Origin: Bifidobacterium vespertilionis
GTDB taxonomy: Bacteria; Actinomycetota; Actinomycetes; Actinomycetales; Bifidobacteriaceae
Assembly (NCBI RefSeq): GCF_008698145.1
Contig: NZ_RZNZ01000012.1
Location: 1 to 64,000 of the forward strand
Length of the DNA stretch: 64,000 nucleotides
Direction of reading: 5' to 3'
Shown here piece after piece: positions 43,030 through 52,747 of the stretch; within the stretch, counting starts at the first letter, position 1; each line of letters opens with the position of its first letter. A model generated the notes under the pieces. It was not told the origin of the DNA and did no database searches. It worked only from the letters and a program-made list of their open reading frames with translations. Position numbers and translations under genes: made by a program.

Positions 43030-44445
43030 ATGCCAAACGGAACCAATCAGAATACTCAAAGCAACAAGAATACTCAGAACATCCAGAATGCCCACTACCA
43101 TCCGTCCACCGCCCAGGTGCACGCCGGCTTCGATCCCGGTTCGAATGCGGATTCGGTGACGCCGGTCGTCTACCCGAACGCCGCATTCTGGTTAGAGGAC
43201 GTCGATCACGGCCATCACGTGGCCAACGGCGACATACCGGGCTTCCTGTACTCGCGCGTGGCGAACCCCACGGTCGGCTTCCTGGAGCGACGGGTCGCCG
43301 CGCTGGACGGGGCCGCAGAAGCCGTGGCCGTCGCATCCGGCATGGCTGCGATCACCTATGCGCTGCTCAATGCGGCGGAGGGCGGCGGGCGGATCATCGC
43401 CCCCTACGACATCTACGGCGGCACGTTCGATTCGCTGCGCACGCTGCTGCCGCGCTTCGGGGTGACGACCACGTTCGTCGACGACATCAACGACACGAAG
43501 CGCATCGAAGCGCTGATCGCAGGCGACAGCCCGGACGCCCTGGATGCCGAAGGCCGGAACGCCCCGGTGAAGGCGATTTTCGCCGAAACGGTGTCCAATC
43601 CGCGCACGGTGATCACCGATGTGGAGGCGCTCTCCGCCGTGGCCCACCGCAACGGCATCCCGCTGATCGTGGACAACACGCTGCCCACGCCCCACCTGTT
43701 CCGGCCCATCGAGCACGGGGCCGACGTGGTCGTCTACTCGGCCACCAAGGCCCTTGGCGGGCACGGCAACGCGATCGGCGGCATCGTGACGTCCGGCGAC
43801 TCCTTCGACTGGGCGAACGGCCGCTATCCGCAGTTCACCGAGCCGGAATTCATCCTGGGCGAGGCGGCCGGTCGCGCGCCGCGCAGTTTCGTCGACGCCG
43901 CCGGACCGCTGGCGTATATCCGCCGGCTGCGACTCAAGTACCTGCGACTCACCGGCGCGGTGCTTGGGCCCTTCGAGGCGTACCAGCAGCTGCTGGGCCT
44001 TGAGACGCTGGGCGAGCGCGTGTCCAAGGAGACCGCGTCGGCCAAAACGGTGGCCGACTGGCTCTCCCGCCGCGATCATGTGACGGCCGTGCACTACACC
44101 GGCCTGCCCTATGGGCCGCAGCGCGCGCTGGCCGACCGGCTGTTCCCTCTCGGTGTGGGATCCGTGCTCTCCTTCGAGCTGGAGGGCGACGACGCGGCCG
44201 ATCAGACCGCGCGGGCCAAGGAGCTCATCGATCACGTGCGGCTGTTCAGCTACCTCGCGAACATCGGCGATGTGCGCTCGCTGATCGTGGACCCGGCGAA
44301 CATCACCCACCGCGAATTCACGCCTGCGGCCCGCGCGAAGGTGGGGATCACCCCCGGTCTGATCCGCCTGTCCATCGGCCTTGAGGATCCGCGCGATCTG
44401 ATCGCCGACCTCGACCAGGCGTTCGACGCCGCCTATCTGGCCTGA
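43030..44445 (+). CDS. metY: O-acetylhomoserine sulfhydrylase-like PLP enzyme
   Basis: 471 residues from ATG 43030 with GAAGGGG upstream. Cys/Met-metabolism PLP family: TAQVHAGFDP, TPVVYPNAAF, FLYSRVANPTV, the PLP-binding YSATKALGGHGNAIGG with its catalytic lysine at ~238, and ITPGLIRLSIGLEDPRDLIADL at the end. MetY-type length. Expected to form homocysteine from O-acetylhomoserine and sulfide; a cystathionine synthase or lyase role is less likely. Divergent from metK and convergent with a sulfonate-type importer, which supports a sulfur role. Confidence 0.88.
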   Translation: MPNGTNQNTQSNKNTQNIQNAHYHPSTAQVHAGFDPGSNADSVTPVVYPNAAFWLEDVDHGHHVANGDIPGFLYSRVANPTVGFLERRVAALDGAAEAVAVASGMAAITYALLNAAEGGGRIIAPYDIYGGTFDSLRTLLPRFGVTTTFVDDINDTKRIEALIAGDSPDALDAEGRNAPVKAIFAETVSNPRTVITDVEALSAVAHRNGIPLIVDNTLPTPHLFRPIEHGADVVVYSATKALGGHGNAIGGIVTSGDSFDWANGRYPQFTEPEFILGEAAGRAPRSFVDAAGPLAYIRRLRLKYLRLTGAVLGPFEAYQQLLGLETLGERVSKETASAKTVADWLSRRDHVTAVHYTGLPYGPQRALADRLFPLGVGSVLSFELEGDDAADQTARAKELIDHVRLFSYLANIGDVRSLIVDPANITHREFTPAARAKVGITPGLIRLSIGLEDPRDLIADLDQAFDAAYLA

Positions 44446-44448
44446 AAA

Positions 44449-44582
44449 CAGAATCGTTCCAACCTGCGCACCCGAAATCGCAGGTTGGAACGATTCTGTA
44501 TGTTGTGCTGTGATGTGAGCGCTCACAACCGCAGAATCGTTCCAATCCGCGCCGAAGTGGGCGCAGGTTGGAACGATTCTGC
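44449..44582. repeat. Two family E hairpins between convergent genes
   Basis: CAGAATCGTTCCAACCTGCG, a 10-base loop and its exact reverse complement at 44449-44498; a second, with one mismatch, at 44531-44582. Position suits bidirectional termination. Confidence 0.85.
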
Positions 44583-44620
44583 AGTTGGCGAAGGTTGTGG
44601 CGGAGGTGCCGCAACCTCAC

Positions 44621-45442
44621 TCAGTGCTCGTGCACGTCGAAGTGCAGCTTGGTGAGCAGCGTCTTGCGGTAGCCCAGGAAGGCGTCGGATACGCGATCGC
44701 GCTCGGGCAGATCGATCGGCACGATCTCCTTGATGTGCCCCGGCCTCGGGCTCATGATCACCACTCGGTTGCCCAGATAGATCGCCTCGTCCACATCGTG
44801 CGTGACCAGCACCATCGTCATGTGGTACTGCTCCCACAGGTCCAGCAGGCGATCCTGCAGATCGGCGCGCGTGAACGAATCCAAGGCGCCCATCGGCTCG
44901 TCGAGCAGCAGCACCTCGGGGTGGTCGATCAGCGCGCGTGCGATCGCCACGCGCTGGGCCATGCCGCCGGAGATCTGATGCGGATAGGCGTGCTCGAAGC
45001 CGGTCAGGCCCACCTTGGCAAGGTAATCGTCCACCTCTCCGGCATGCTCGCGGTACTTGCCCTGCGCCTTGAGCCCGAACGCCACATTCTCGCGCACGGT
45101 GAGCCACGGGAACAGGCTGCCCTGCTGGAACACGTAGCCGCGCTCGGGATTCGGCGCCTCGATCGGCCGGCCCTTGAACGTCACGGAGCCCTGCTGCGGC
45201 TTGTCCAATCCGGCGATCAGGCGCAGCAGCGTCGTCTTGCCGCAGCCCGACGGGCCGATGATCGACACCAGCTCGCCTGGCCGCACGTCTAGGCTCACAT
45301 CGCTCAACGCCTGCACGCGCTGGCCGTTCGGACTCGTGAAATCGCGCTCCACATGGCTGATGCTCAGCAGAGGTGCCTGCGCGCCCGGATCGTCCGTCAC
45401 CGTGCCCGCCTGTGCCTGTGCGCTCGTTGCGATCGTGCTCAT
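44621..45442 (-). CDS. ABC transporter ATP-binding protein, NitT/TauT (SsuB/TauB) type
   Basis: 273 residues. ATG at 45442 overlaps the permease stop by four bases. Walker A GPSGCGKTT, Q-loop FQQGSLFPWLTV, signature SGGMAQRVAIARAL, Walker B VLLLDEPMGALD, H-loop THDVDEAIYLG. FQQ..LFPW and the DEPMGALDSFTR end are typical of SsuB/TauB/NrtD importers of sulfonates, nitrate or related small anions. Forms an operon with the permease and the binding protein. Confidence 0.93.
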   Translation of the reverse strand: MSTIATSAQAQAGTVTDDPGAQAPLLSISHVERDFTSPNGQRVQALSDVSLDVRPGELVSIIGPSGCGKTTLLRLIAGLDKPQQGSVTFKGRPIEAPNPERGYVFQQGSLFPWLTVRENVAFGLKAQGKYREHAGEVDDYLAKVGLTGFEHAYPHQISGGMAQRVAIARALIDHPEVLLLDEPMGALDSFTRADLQDRLLDLWEQYHMTMVLVTHDVDEAIYLGNRVVIMSPRPGHIKEIVPIDLPERDRVSDAFLGYRKTLLTKLHFDVHEH

Positions 45443-46623
45443 TTGATCAGTCCCTTTTGCCAGCGCAGCACATGGCCGCGCACCAATTCGATGAGTTTCA
45501 TGATCAGCGAGAACAGCACGGCCATCACCACGATCGCCGTGAGGATCTCGTTGTAGGCCGACCACGATTTCGCCTGATCGATGTAGTAGCCCAGACCGCC
45601 CGGCTGGCCCATCATCTCGGAGATCACGAGCGTGAGGAACGACAGGCTGTTGGCCATGCCGATGCCGGTGAAGATGCTCGGCATGGCGTTCGGAATGGCC
45701 ACGTGGAACAGGATGTACGGGGTGTCCGCGCCCAGCGTGCGCGAGGCCTCGATCAGCATCTTCGGCGTGCTCTGGATGCCCTGGGCCGTCAGGAACGCCA
45801 CCGGGAACCAGGAGCAGATGACCAGCAGGAACATCGCCGCGATGAACGGGGTGGGCATGAGCGTGAGCGCGAACGGCATCCACGCCACGGCCGGGATCAC
45901 GCCGGTGATCTTGAGCACCGGGAACACCCAGTAGTAGGCGCGCGCGAACCAGCCGATGATCACGCCGGTCACCACGCCCAGGAACACGCCCACGATGAAT
46001 CCGGCCGCGAACAGGCGGACCGAATAGAACGTGTTGAGCGCGATGTAGTCGCCGTCCGTGAGGAACGGTTCGATCACCTTCGACGGTCCCGGAAAGAACG
46101 GCTGGGGGAGCGTCTGCAGCTTGGTGCCGGTCACGTCCCACACGGCCAGTGCGAGGCCCGCGGCGAACCGGAACTGGGCGCGCTCGCGGAACCGGGCCAC
46201 GTCCGCAGGCCCGCGGCGGGCGTCCACCACGCCGATGACCACGTACAGCAGCGCGAGGATGACCAGCAGCGCGCGGTACGCCTCCTCGCCGTTGAGCAGG
46301 AAGATCCACAGCTGGCCCTGCTCGAATTCGACGGGCTTGACCTGCGGGAAGAACACGTTGACGAGCGCGGCGATCAGGAATCCGGCCGCGGTGAAGGCCA
46401 CGGTCAGCGGGTAGGGGAGCGCGCGGCGGGCGGGGCGGTCGGCCTGTGCGTCGGTGGCCGGCAAGGTTGCGGCGGCGGTTGGCTGATCGGTGGCTGCGGC
46501 TGGTTCGGCGGGCCCTGTCTGCCCGGCCGCATTGGGCGTGGCCGCGGTCTTGGTTGCGGTTTTGGTTGCGGGCGTGGCTCGCCCGCGTGCCTGCGCGGCG
46601 AATTCGGTGATGGTGGTGGTCAT
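45439..46623 (-). CDS. ABC transporter permease, NitT/TauT (SsuC) type
   Basis: 394 residues from ATG 46623 with AAAGGAA upstream. The first ~75 residues are an Ala/Thr-rich cytoplasmic tail. Extra N-terminal helices (TVAFTAAGFLIAALVNV and a second) precede the core of six. The coupling region LIEASRTLGADTPYILFHVAIPNAMPSIFTG matches the EAA loop of SsuC-like permeases. Longer than the usual ~260 residues owing to the tail and extra helices. Confidence 0.92.
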   Translation of the reverse strand: MTTTITEFAAQARGRATPATKTATKTAATPNAAGQTGPAEPAAATDQPTAAATLPATDAQADRPARRALPYPLTVAFTAAGFLIAALVNVFFPQVKPVEFEQGQLWIFLLNGEEAYRALLVILALLYVVIGVVDARRGPADVARFRERAQFRFAAGLALAVWDVTGTKLQTLPQPFFPGPSKVIEPFLTDGDYIALNTFYSVRLFAAGFIVGVFLGVVTGVIIGWFARAYYWVFPVLKITGVIPAVAWMPFALTLMPTPFIAAMFLLVICSWFPVAFLTAQGIQSTPKMLIEASRTLGADTPYILFHVAIPNAMPSIFTGIGMANSLSFLTLVISEMMGQPGGLGYYIDQAKSWSAYNEILTAIVVMAVLFSLIMKLIELVRGHVLRWQKGLIK

Positions 46624-46728
46624 ATGCGTTCCTTTCAACGCGAAGGTTCCGGTTCCCGCGCGGGGAGCCGGAACCATCTGGCTATCGGGGCAGTCGGTGT
46701 GCGAATGCGCGATCGGGCGCGCCCGTCA

Positions 46729-47790
46729 TCAGTGCTCGACGTCCTTGTAGATCTGCTTGGCGAAGCCGGCGGTGTCTCCGGTCTCCAGGAAGCCGATCTT
46801 CTTCAGACCGTCCACGAAGTAGTTCACGTCGTCCTCGATGATCTTGTTCTCGTCCGTCTGGACCGAGTAGTCGTAGTCCTTGAGCAGCTTCGTGGCCAGC
46901 TCCTGATCGGTGATGGAGGAGTAGTTCTTCTCGGCGATGATCTTCGCGGCGTCCTCGGGGTTCTGCGCGATGTAGTCGCGGGCTTTGTCGAGGGCGCGCA
47001 GGATGGCGGCCATCTCATCGGGCTTCTCCTCGATGATCTTGTTGGAGCCGTAAAGGAAGCAGCAGAAGCGCTTGGCGAACTTCGGGTCGGAGCCCAGGTC
47101 GAAGACGATGTCCACGGTGCCCTTCTGCTCCTGGATGGTGGGCAGCGGGTCCCACAGGGCGGCGGCATCGATCTGGCCCTTCTGCAGGGCCTCGAACTCC
47201 AGGCTGGCGTCGTCGTACGGCAGGTACTTCACGTCGCCGTTCTTCGGATCGACGTTCAGGCCGGCGTCGCCCAGCCACAGGTTGGCGGCCATGTACGGGG
47301 TGCCGCCGATCTCGTCCACGCCGATCGTCTTGCCCTTGAGATCGGCCGCGGTCTTGATGTTGGAGCCCTTCTTGACGGCGATCTTGATGCATCCCTTGTG
47401 CAGGGCGCCCACGACGCTCGTCTTCACGCCCTTCTCGATGGACGGGAAGAACTGGAAGTCGCCGTTGGTGACCGGGAAACGGCCGGTGTCCAGACCCACC
47501 TTGCGGGTCTCCGCGTCGGCCGTGACCAGCTTCGCGTCGATGCCCTCCTCCTTGAAGAAGCCTTTCTCCAGGGCGATGGCGATGGGGGAACTGCACAGCG
47601 AGCTCGACTTCGGGAACTCGACGGTGCCATATTTATAGCCCTCGGTCGCCACGGAATTGGCACCCGCCTCGGCCTTGGCGTCGGCGGCGGAATTCGAGGT
47701 GGTTACGCCACAGGCATCGAAGGCCAATACGGCGATCAGCACGCCGAAAATGGCCGTTCCCTTTGCGATAATGCCATGTTTGGAAAGCAT
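46729..47790 (-). CDS. ABC transporter substrate-binding lipoprotein, SsuA/TauA type
   Basis: 353 residues with GGAGGAG upstream of the ATG. Lipobox AFDAC at ~24-28. NMT1/SsuA-like fold: PIAIALEKGFFKEEGIDAKLV, LKGKTIGVDEIGGTPYM, LQKGQIDAAALWDPLP. The family binds sulfonates, taurine, nitrate or pyrimidine precursors. A sulfur substrate is favoured by the neighbouring metY and metK. First gene of the three-gene operon. Confidence 0.92.
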   Translation of the reverse strand: MLSKHGIIAKGTAIFGVLIAVLAFDACGVTTSNSAADAKAEAGANSVATEGYKYGTVEFPKSSSLCSSPIAIALEKGFFKEEGIDAKLVTADAETRKVGLDTGRFPVTNGDFQFFPSIEKGVKTSVVGALHKGCIKIAVKKGSNIKTAADLKGKTIGVDEIGGTPYMAANLWLGDAGLNVDPKNGDVKYLPYDDASLEFEALQKGQIDAAALWDPLPTIQEQKGTVDIVFDLGSDPKFAKRFCCFLYGSNKIIEEKPDEMAAILRALDKARDYIAQNPEDAAKIIAEKNYSSITDQELATKLLKDYDYSVQTDENKIIEDDVNYFVDGLKKIGFLETGDTAGFAKQIYKDVEH

Positions 47791-47869
47791 TGTTTCTCCT
47801 CCCCATATCGTTCCATGACATGCGTTGAATACACGTATCCCATAGGGCGATTGTTTGTTTTGTGAATAG

Positions 47870-47895
47870 GCGTTATATGCACACGCATATAACGC
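47870..47895. promoter_or_regulatory. Perfect 11-bp palindrome, probable operator
   Basis: GCGTTATATGC, ACAC, GCATATAACGC. It lies 80 bases before the binding-protein start, in an AT-rich gap shared with the permease gene at 48212. GCATATAA also occurs before metY. A common regulator is inferred. The rest of 47791-48138 shows no gene. Confidence 0.6.
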
Positions 47896-48138
47896 ATGAG
47901 ATCCCTTCTGTGTATTCCACTGCGGTTCGCCGATTGTGGCCTACGATCCGTTCCCCTTGTGGAATTGATTTCAGCATACTCCTCGCTTGGAACGCGGAAG
48001 GTTGATTTTCATGAACTCGTATTCGTCATAATGGATACCCGCGTATCGAGCGCGGTTATACCTTTTCGTGAGGCGGCTGGTTTTCCGCTGCTTGGTTTTC
48101 CGTCCGTCTGCCCCCTTCCCCATCCGCCGTCGCTCGCG

Positions 48139-48144
48139 TATACT
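48139..48144 (+). promoter_or_regulatory. -10 box of the amino acid permease gene
   Basis: TATACT in CTCGCGTATACTATTCG, 68 bases before the start. -35 not evident. Confidence 0.4.
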
Positions 48145-48211
48145 ATTCGGGGCCCATGGCCGGGTTCAGGGCCCGTTGCGGGGCCGCCAGCACGCCAGTC
48201 GGAGGAAATGC

Positions 48212-49762
48212 ATGAATCACAGCCAGTCGGGGCATGAGCCGGGACGCGAACCGGAGGAACAATCGACGCGGGACGACCACGGCCACAGCCAGGACCACGA
48301 TCGCGCTCAGGGCCATGGCAGCGCTCAGGCCCACAATCCCAATCAGGCCCACGATCACAATCGGGCCCACGATCATGCCCTGCACACCAATCTGAAGCGC
48401 GGCATGGAATCGCGCCACCTGCAGATGATCTCCCTGGGCGGCGTGATCGGCACGGGCCTGTTCCTGAGCTCCGGCTACACGATCCAGCAGGCCGGGCCCA
48501 TCGGCACGATCCTCGCGTACGGCATCGGCGCGCTGATCGTGTACCTCGTCATGCTCACGCTGGGCGAACTGTCGGTCGCCATGCCCGTCACCGGATCGTT
48601 CCACGTCTACGCGGACAAGTTCATCGGGCCGGCCACCGGCTTCGTGGTCGCCATCCAGTACTGGCTCACCTGGACCGTGGCGCTCGGCTCCGAATTCACC
48701 GCCGCGGGCCTGCTCATGCAGCGATGGTTCCCCGAAACGCCCACATGGATATGGTCGGCCGCGTGCATCGTGCTGATCTTCACCGCGAACGCCCTGTCCG
48801 TGCGCTTCTTCGCCGAGGCCGAATTCCTGTTCGCGAGCATCAAGGTGTTCGCCATCTGCGCGTTCATCGCCATCGGCCTGCTCGCCATCTTCGGGATCAT
48901 CCCCATCGCCGGCTACACGCATGCGCCGCTGTTCGGAAACCTCGTCAAGGACGGCATCTTCCCCAACGGCTTCATGCCGGTGTTCGCCACCATCCTCACC
49001 GTCAACTTCGCGTTCTCCGGCACCGAGCTGATCGGCGTGACCGCCGGCGAGACGCGCGACCCGGAAACCGCCGTGCCCAAGGCCATCCACACCACGCTGT
49101 GGCGACTCGTCCTCTTCTTCATCGGCTCGATCACCGTGATGTGTGCGCTCATCCCGTGGCGCGAGGCGGGCGTGGGGGAGAGCCCGTTCGTGCTCGTGTT
49201 CAATTCGATCGGCATCCCGTACGCCGGCGACATCATGAACTTCGTGGTGCTCACGGCCGTGCTCTCCGCCTCCAACTCCGGCCTGTACGCCTCCACGCGC
49301 ATGGTGTGGTCGATGGGCAACGAGGGCATGATCCCGCGCTGGTTCGCCAAGACCAACCGCCGGGGCGTGCCGATGCTGGCCCTGTGCGCGGCCATGGCCG
49401 GCGGTCTGCTCGCGCTGCTGTCGTCGGTGATCGCCGCCTCCACCGTCTACCTGGTCCTGGTGGCCCTCTCCGGCCTGTCCGCGGTGGTGGTGTGGATCGC
49501 GATCGCCTACTGCCAGATCGTGTTCCGGCGTCGATGGCTTGCCTCGGGCCATACCGTGGAGGAGCTCAAATACCGCACGCCGGGCTACCCGTGGGTCTCC
49601 TGGGCGGCCTTCGCGCTGTGCACGGCCTCGTTCATTCTGGTGGTGTTCGACGAGTCGCAGCGGTTTGCGCTGGTGGCCGAGCTGGTGTTCATCGTGGCGT
49701 GCTACGCGGTGTACTTCCTCACGGCCAAGTTGCGCAAACCCCGTGCGGATTGGCAGCGCTGA
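48212..49762 (+). CDS. APC-superfamily amino acid permease with a His-rich N-terminus
   Basis: 516 residues from ATG 48212 with GGAGGAAA upstream. Residues 1-60 are hydrophilic and hold more than ten His residues ([32 protein letters not shown]). The transporter starts with [20 protein letters not shown], the AAT (GABA permease/AroP/LysP) signature, and has twelve membrane segments; [23 protein letters not shown] and [12 protein letters not shown] support this. Imports an amino acid with protons; which one is not visible. The His-rich tail is not part of the usual family. Confidence 0.9.
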   Translation: MNHSQSGHEPGREPEEQSTRDDHGHSQDHDRAQGHGSAQAHNPNQAHDHNRAHDHALHTNLKRGMESRHLQMISLGGVIGTGLFLSSGYTIQQAGPIGTILAYGIGALIVYLVMLTLGELSVAMPVTGSFHVYADKFIGPATGFVVAIQYWLTWTVALGSEFTAAGLLMQRWFPETPTWIWSAACIVLIFTANALSVRFFAEAEFLFASIKVFAICAFIAIGLLAIFGIIPIAGYTHAPLFGNLVKDGIFPNGFMPVFATILTVNFAFSGTELIGVTAGETRDPETAVPKAIHTTLWRLVLFFIGSITVMCALIPWREAGVGESPFVLVFNSIGIPYAGDIMNFVVLTAVLSASNSGLYASTRMVWSMGNEGMIPRWFAKTNRRGVPMLALCAAMAGGLLALLSSVIAASTVYLVLVALSGLSAVVVWIAIAYCQIVFRRRWLASGHTVEELKYRTPGYPWVSWAAFALCTASFILVVFDESQRFALVAELVFIVACYAVYFLTAKLRKPRADWQR

Positions 49763-49849
49763 GGCCGATTCTCCCTCGGGCCGGGGTACCGTGACCTTTA
49801 TGGGACGGCGTTGGTGACCGGGCTGTGAACCGGCGCGGAAGGCGGGACT

Positions 49850-50398
49850 ATGGATCAGGGAGCTTCAAGTCAGGGAACTTCAGGTCAAGGCCAGCGGGAT
49901 CGTTCGCGGCGGGCCGCATATGGGAAGGCTCTGGCCGTGTTGCTGGCGGCCGTGCTGGCGACGATCGCGGGCTTCGGGCTCTGGTCGCATTTCCGGCAGG
50001 CGGACACCAGCCATACGGTCATCGGGATCTCCGACAGCACCAAATTCACGCGCGCCCAGTTGGACGATGCCGGCGCCGTGCTGCTCAAGGACAAGCGATC
50101 GTACAAGGGGTGCACGATCGACCGCATTTCCTACGATGAGCAGTGGTCCGACGACCGATTGGGCGACGAGTGGCGCTCTGTGGAGGACAATCCGGGTTCC
50201 GGCTCCTCGTTCCATTCGGCGATCGCCCAATACGGCATGGACAAGGTGCTCATCTTCCGCTCCGACTTCACCTGCAACGACGCGTCCGACAAGGGGTTCA
50301 GCACCGGCACCACCGCCGGCTGGGAGGACTTGCTCGCATGGGCGCCGGCAGACGCGAAGGCCGATCGCGGCTGGGTGTGGATCGACGGCGGGTTCTAG
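49850..50398 (+). CDS. Single-span membrane protein of unknown function
   Basis: 182 residues, GGAAGGCGGG before the ATG. A short polar cytoplasmic start, one membrane helix at ~25-45 (ALAVLLAAVLATIAGFGLW), and an external domain with two cysteines (YKGCTID and FTCNDASD) that could form a disulfide. DSTKFTRAQLDDAGAVLL begins the domain. No family recognised. Follows the permease gene by 87 bases and may be in its transcript. Confidence 0.75.
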   Translation: MDQGASSQGTSGQGQRDRSRRAAYGKALAVLLAAVLATIAGFGLWSHFRQADTSHTVIGISDSTKFTRAQLDDAGAVLLKDKRSYKGCTIDRISYDEQWSDDRLGDEWRSVEDNPGSGSSFHSAIAQYGMDKVLIFRSDFTCNDASDKGFSTGTTAGWEDLLAWAPADAKADRGWVWIDGGF

Positions 50399-50534
50399 CG
50401 GGAATTCGGCGCGCGGCGCGTGGCTGTGCGGTGTGGCGGCTGGCTTCGCGGTGGCTCGCTTTCGCGGTGCGGCGGATGGCTGCACCGCGGAGGGCTCTGC
50501 GGACTTCGCGGCGGCGAGTTTAGCGTTCTGCTGT

Positions 50535-51230
50535 CTGCTGTCTGCTCCGCCAGACATCCGATCTGCTCATTCTGACCCCGCCCGCTCGCAGAATGAGCAA
50601 ATCCATTGCGGTGGGGCTCTGATTCATGCCGCAAGCCATCGGATCTGCTCATTCTGCGATTTCATGGGCATAAAGTGAGCAAATCTGATGTGGCAAGTGG
50701 CTTGTGCAGGCTTGTGCGGTCTGCTGGGCATCAGATTTGCTCACTTTGAGTCCGGTTATCCATAGAATGAGCGAATCCGATGCGGTAGGGCCTGTATTCG
50801 TGCCGTAGGGCATCCGATTTGCTCATTCTGCGTTTTCGCGGGCATAAAGTGAGCAAATCTGATGTGGCGGTGGGCTGGCGCGGGCCGTAGGGTATCGAAT
50901 TCGCTCACTTTGCGATGCGTCTGGTGCAGGATGAGCAGATTTGATGCGGTGGGTGGCTGATTCAGGGCGCAGGACATCCGATTTGCTCGTTCTGGTCCTG
51001 TCCGCTTGCATAATGAGCAAATCTGATGCGGCAAGTGGCTTGTGCAGGCTTGTGCAGGCTTGTGCGGTCTGCTGGGCATCAGATTTGCTCACTTTGAGTC
51101 CGGTTATCCATAGAATGAGCGAATCCGATGCGGTAGGGCCTGTATTCGTGCCGTAGGGCATCTGATCTGCTCATTCTGCGTTTTCGTGGGCGCAAAGTGA
51201 GCGGATCGGATGCGATGGCACGGGCGGCGG
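50535..51230. repeat. Family B hairpin array (GAGCAAATC/GATTTGCTC)
   Basis: Seven or more hairpins of ~50 bases, each made of CATCAGATTTGCTCACTTTG or GATCTGCTCATTCTG on one side and AGAATGAGCAAATCTGATG on the other. Two blocks (50690-50810 and 51040-51160) are almost identical, including TCCGGTTATCCATAGAATGA. No gene. Confidence 0.85.
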
Positions 51231-51246
51231 ACTGCGAAGCCGGGCG

Positions 51247-51852
51247 CTAGTTGTCCCGCTGGCTGATGAGCAGCAGGATGCCGGCGATCACGCTGCAGAA
51301 GATCAGATCGCACACGGCGAAACCGGTCGTATTGCGCCGCTCGCCCTGGTACAGCCGCCAGCTGTGCACGGTCATCGGGATCATCCACGCCAGCGGGATG
51401 ATGAGCCAGCAGGCGCCGATCGTACTCAGCACGTTGAGCACGAATGCCGCGAGTCGCAGATTGCGATCGGATTCCGACATGTAGTAGCCGGCGGGCGTTG
51501 GAATGCCGTATGCCGGGCCGGAGCCGTAGTTCGGGGCGTAGGGCTGCGGGTTGCCGTAGCCGCCAGCCGCAGGATTCGGCTGTGCGTAGGGCTGCTGCGC
51601 GTAGTTCGGCTGGCTGTAGTCCGCCTGCGCATAGTCGGACTGGGTGTTCGCGCTTTGGCCGGCGTCGAACGGGTTGGTCTGCCCGGTCTGGTCGGTCTGC
51701 GAGATGGGCTGTGCGGCTGACTGTGAAGCCGTTGCGGCGGGCGCCGGCGCATAGTTGTCGGTCCACTGGTTGCCGTCCCACCAGCGCAACTGCGTGGGAT
51801 GCACCGGGTCTCCGGCGGGATCCGGGTACCAACCGGGCTGTGCGTCGGCCAT
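51247..51852 (-). CDS. DUF2510-domain membrane protein
   Basis: 201 residues. The start (GWYPDPAGDPVHPTQLRWWDGNQWTD) is a DUF2510 domain, common at the ends of actinobacterial membrane proteins. A Gln/Pro/Tyr/Ala-rich low-complexity stretch (~35-125) follows, then two membrane helices (~130-150 and ~175-195). Function not known for the family. Confidence 0.85.
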   Translation of the reverse strand: MADAQPGWYPDPAGDPVHPTQLRWWDGNQWTDNYAPAPAATASQSAAQPISQTDQTGQTNPFDAGQSANTQSDYAQADYSQPNYAQQPYAQPNPAAGGYGNPQPYAPNYGSGPAYGIPTPAGYYMSESDRNLRLAAFVLNVLSTIGACWLIIPLAWMIPMTVHSWRLYQGERRNTTGFAVCDLIFCSVIAGILLLISQRDN

Positions 51853-51934
51853 ATGATCTCCTTGATCGTCGAAATCTTGTTCACTTTCAACAATACCGCC
51901 GGTGGAGGTGTTTTTCAGAGGTCAGAGGTGTTTT

Positions 51935-52030
51935 TCGTCATCCTGAGAGAAGCCCGCTAGGGCGAAGCCGAGGGATCCCTAACTTTCCGCCCTAAGGGTT
52001 CTTCGCTGCGCCCTTCGGCTTGCGTTCGGG
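51935..52030. repeat. Degenerate family A repeat
   Basis: GTCATCCTGAGAGAAGCCCG … GCGAAGCCGAGGGATCCCTAA; a worn copy of the usual unit. Confidence 0.7.
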
Positions 52031-52054
52031 CTCAAACTTCTTTCCGGAAGGTGG

Positions 52055-52280
52055 GCTGGCGTGTGACCGGGTGTGCGTGACCGGGCGTGTGGTGTGACTG
52101 GGCGTGTGACATGGCGTGTCCATTCCCGGTCACGGGGATTTCAAAATGGCTTTATTCCAACGATTCCGGTACCCCGTGACCGGGCGTGCCCACGCCGTGT
52201 CACGCTCCCGGTCACGCCGCACGCCGTGTCACGCCCCCGGTCACACGCCGTGTCACACGCCGGGTCACGTCGAATCCCGG
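52055..52280. repeat. Family D palindrome (GTGTGAC/GTCACAC words)
   Basis: GTGTGAC words on the left, CGTGTCACG words on the right, around a centre with CGGTCACGGGGATTTC and GTACCCCGTGACCG. Same design as 34930-35325. Confidence 0.8.
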
Positions 52281-52329
52281 AACCGGCCTGATCTGCCCGG
52301 TTCTTGCCCGGTTGGTGCCCGGTGTGCGC

Positions 52330-52500
52330 CTGATCTGCCCAGTTCGTGTCCGATCGCGCCGCAAACTGGGCAGATCGGGCCTCTCGCCGCGCAAACTGGG
52401 CGGATCCTGCCGTCTGGAGGCCGAAAACCGGTCGTAGAAGACCGGATCTGCCCAGTTTGCGAATCCAGTGTCCCGATTTGCCCAGTTTGTGGGTGGGCCA
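52330..52500. repeat. Family C inverted repeats (AAACTGGGC)
   Basis: TGATCTGCCCAGTT, GCAAACTGGGCAGATC, GATCTGCCCAGTTTGCG and GATTTGCCCAGTTTGTG in alternating orientation. Confidence 0.75.
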
Positions 52501-52529
52501 CCGCAGATGGCACTTCATCCTGGGTGTGG

Positions 52530-52650
52530 CTTCATCCTGGGCGCTGAGCCGTGAAGCGCAGTCGAAGGATCATTCATTGCACGTACAGTTAAGGATCCTT
52601 CGACTCCGCTGCGCTTCGCTCAGGATGACGAGGGACGGTTGCGCCCACGC
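52530..52650. repeat. Family A repeat
   Basis: One unit with AAGGATCCTTCGACTCCGCT and CGCTCAGGATGACGAGG; its left arm is worn. The remaining sequence to 52747 shows no gene. Confidence 0.75.
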
Positions 52651-52747
52651 TCGGGATGAGGAATGTAGCAACTGAGGATTCAGGGGTACTTTTCGGGCTT
52701 TGCGAACACCTATTCGCATAAATCAGGGTGCCCGGCGGTCTCCTCCG

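Noticed and set aside
50535-51230. Possible CRISPR array in the family B region
   Set aside because: Repeats alternate in orientation and form hairpins, spacing is irregular and the spacers are themselves repeated.
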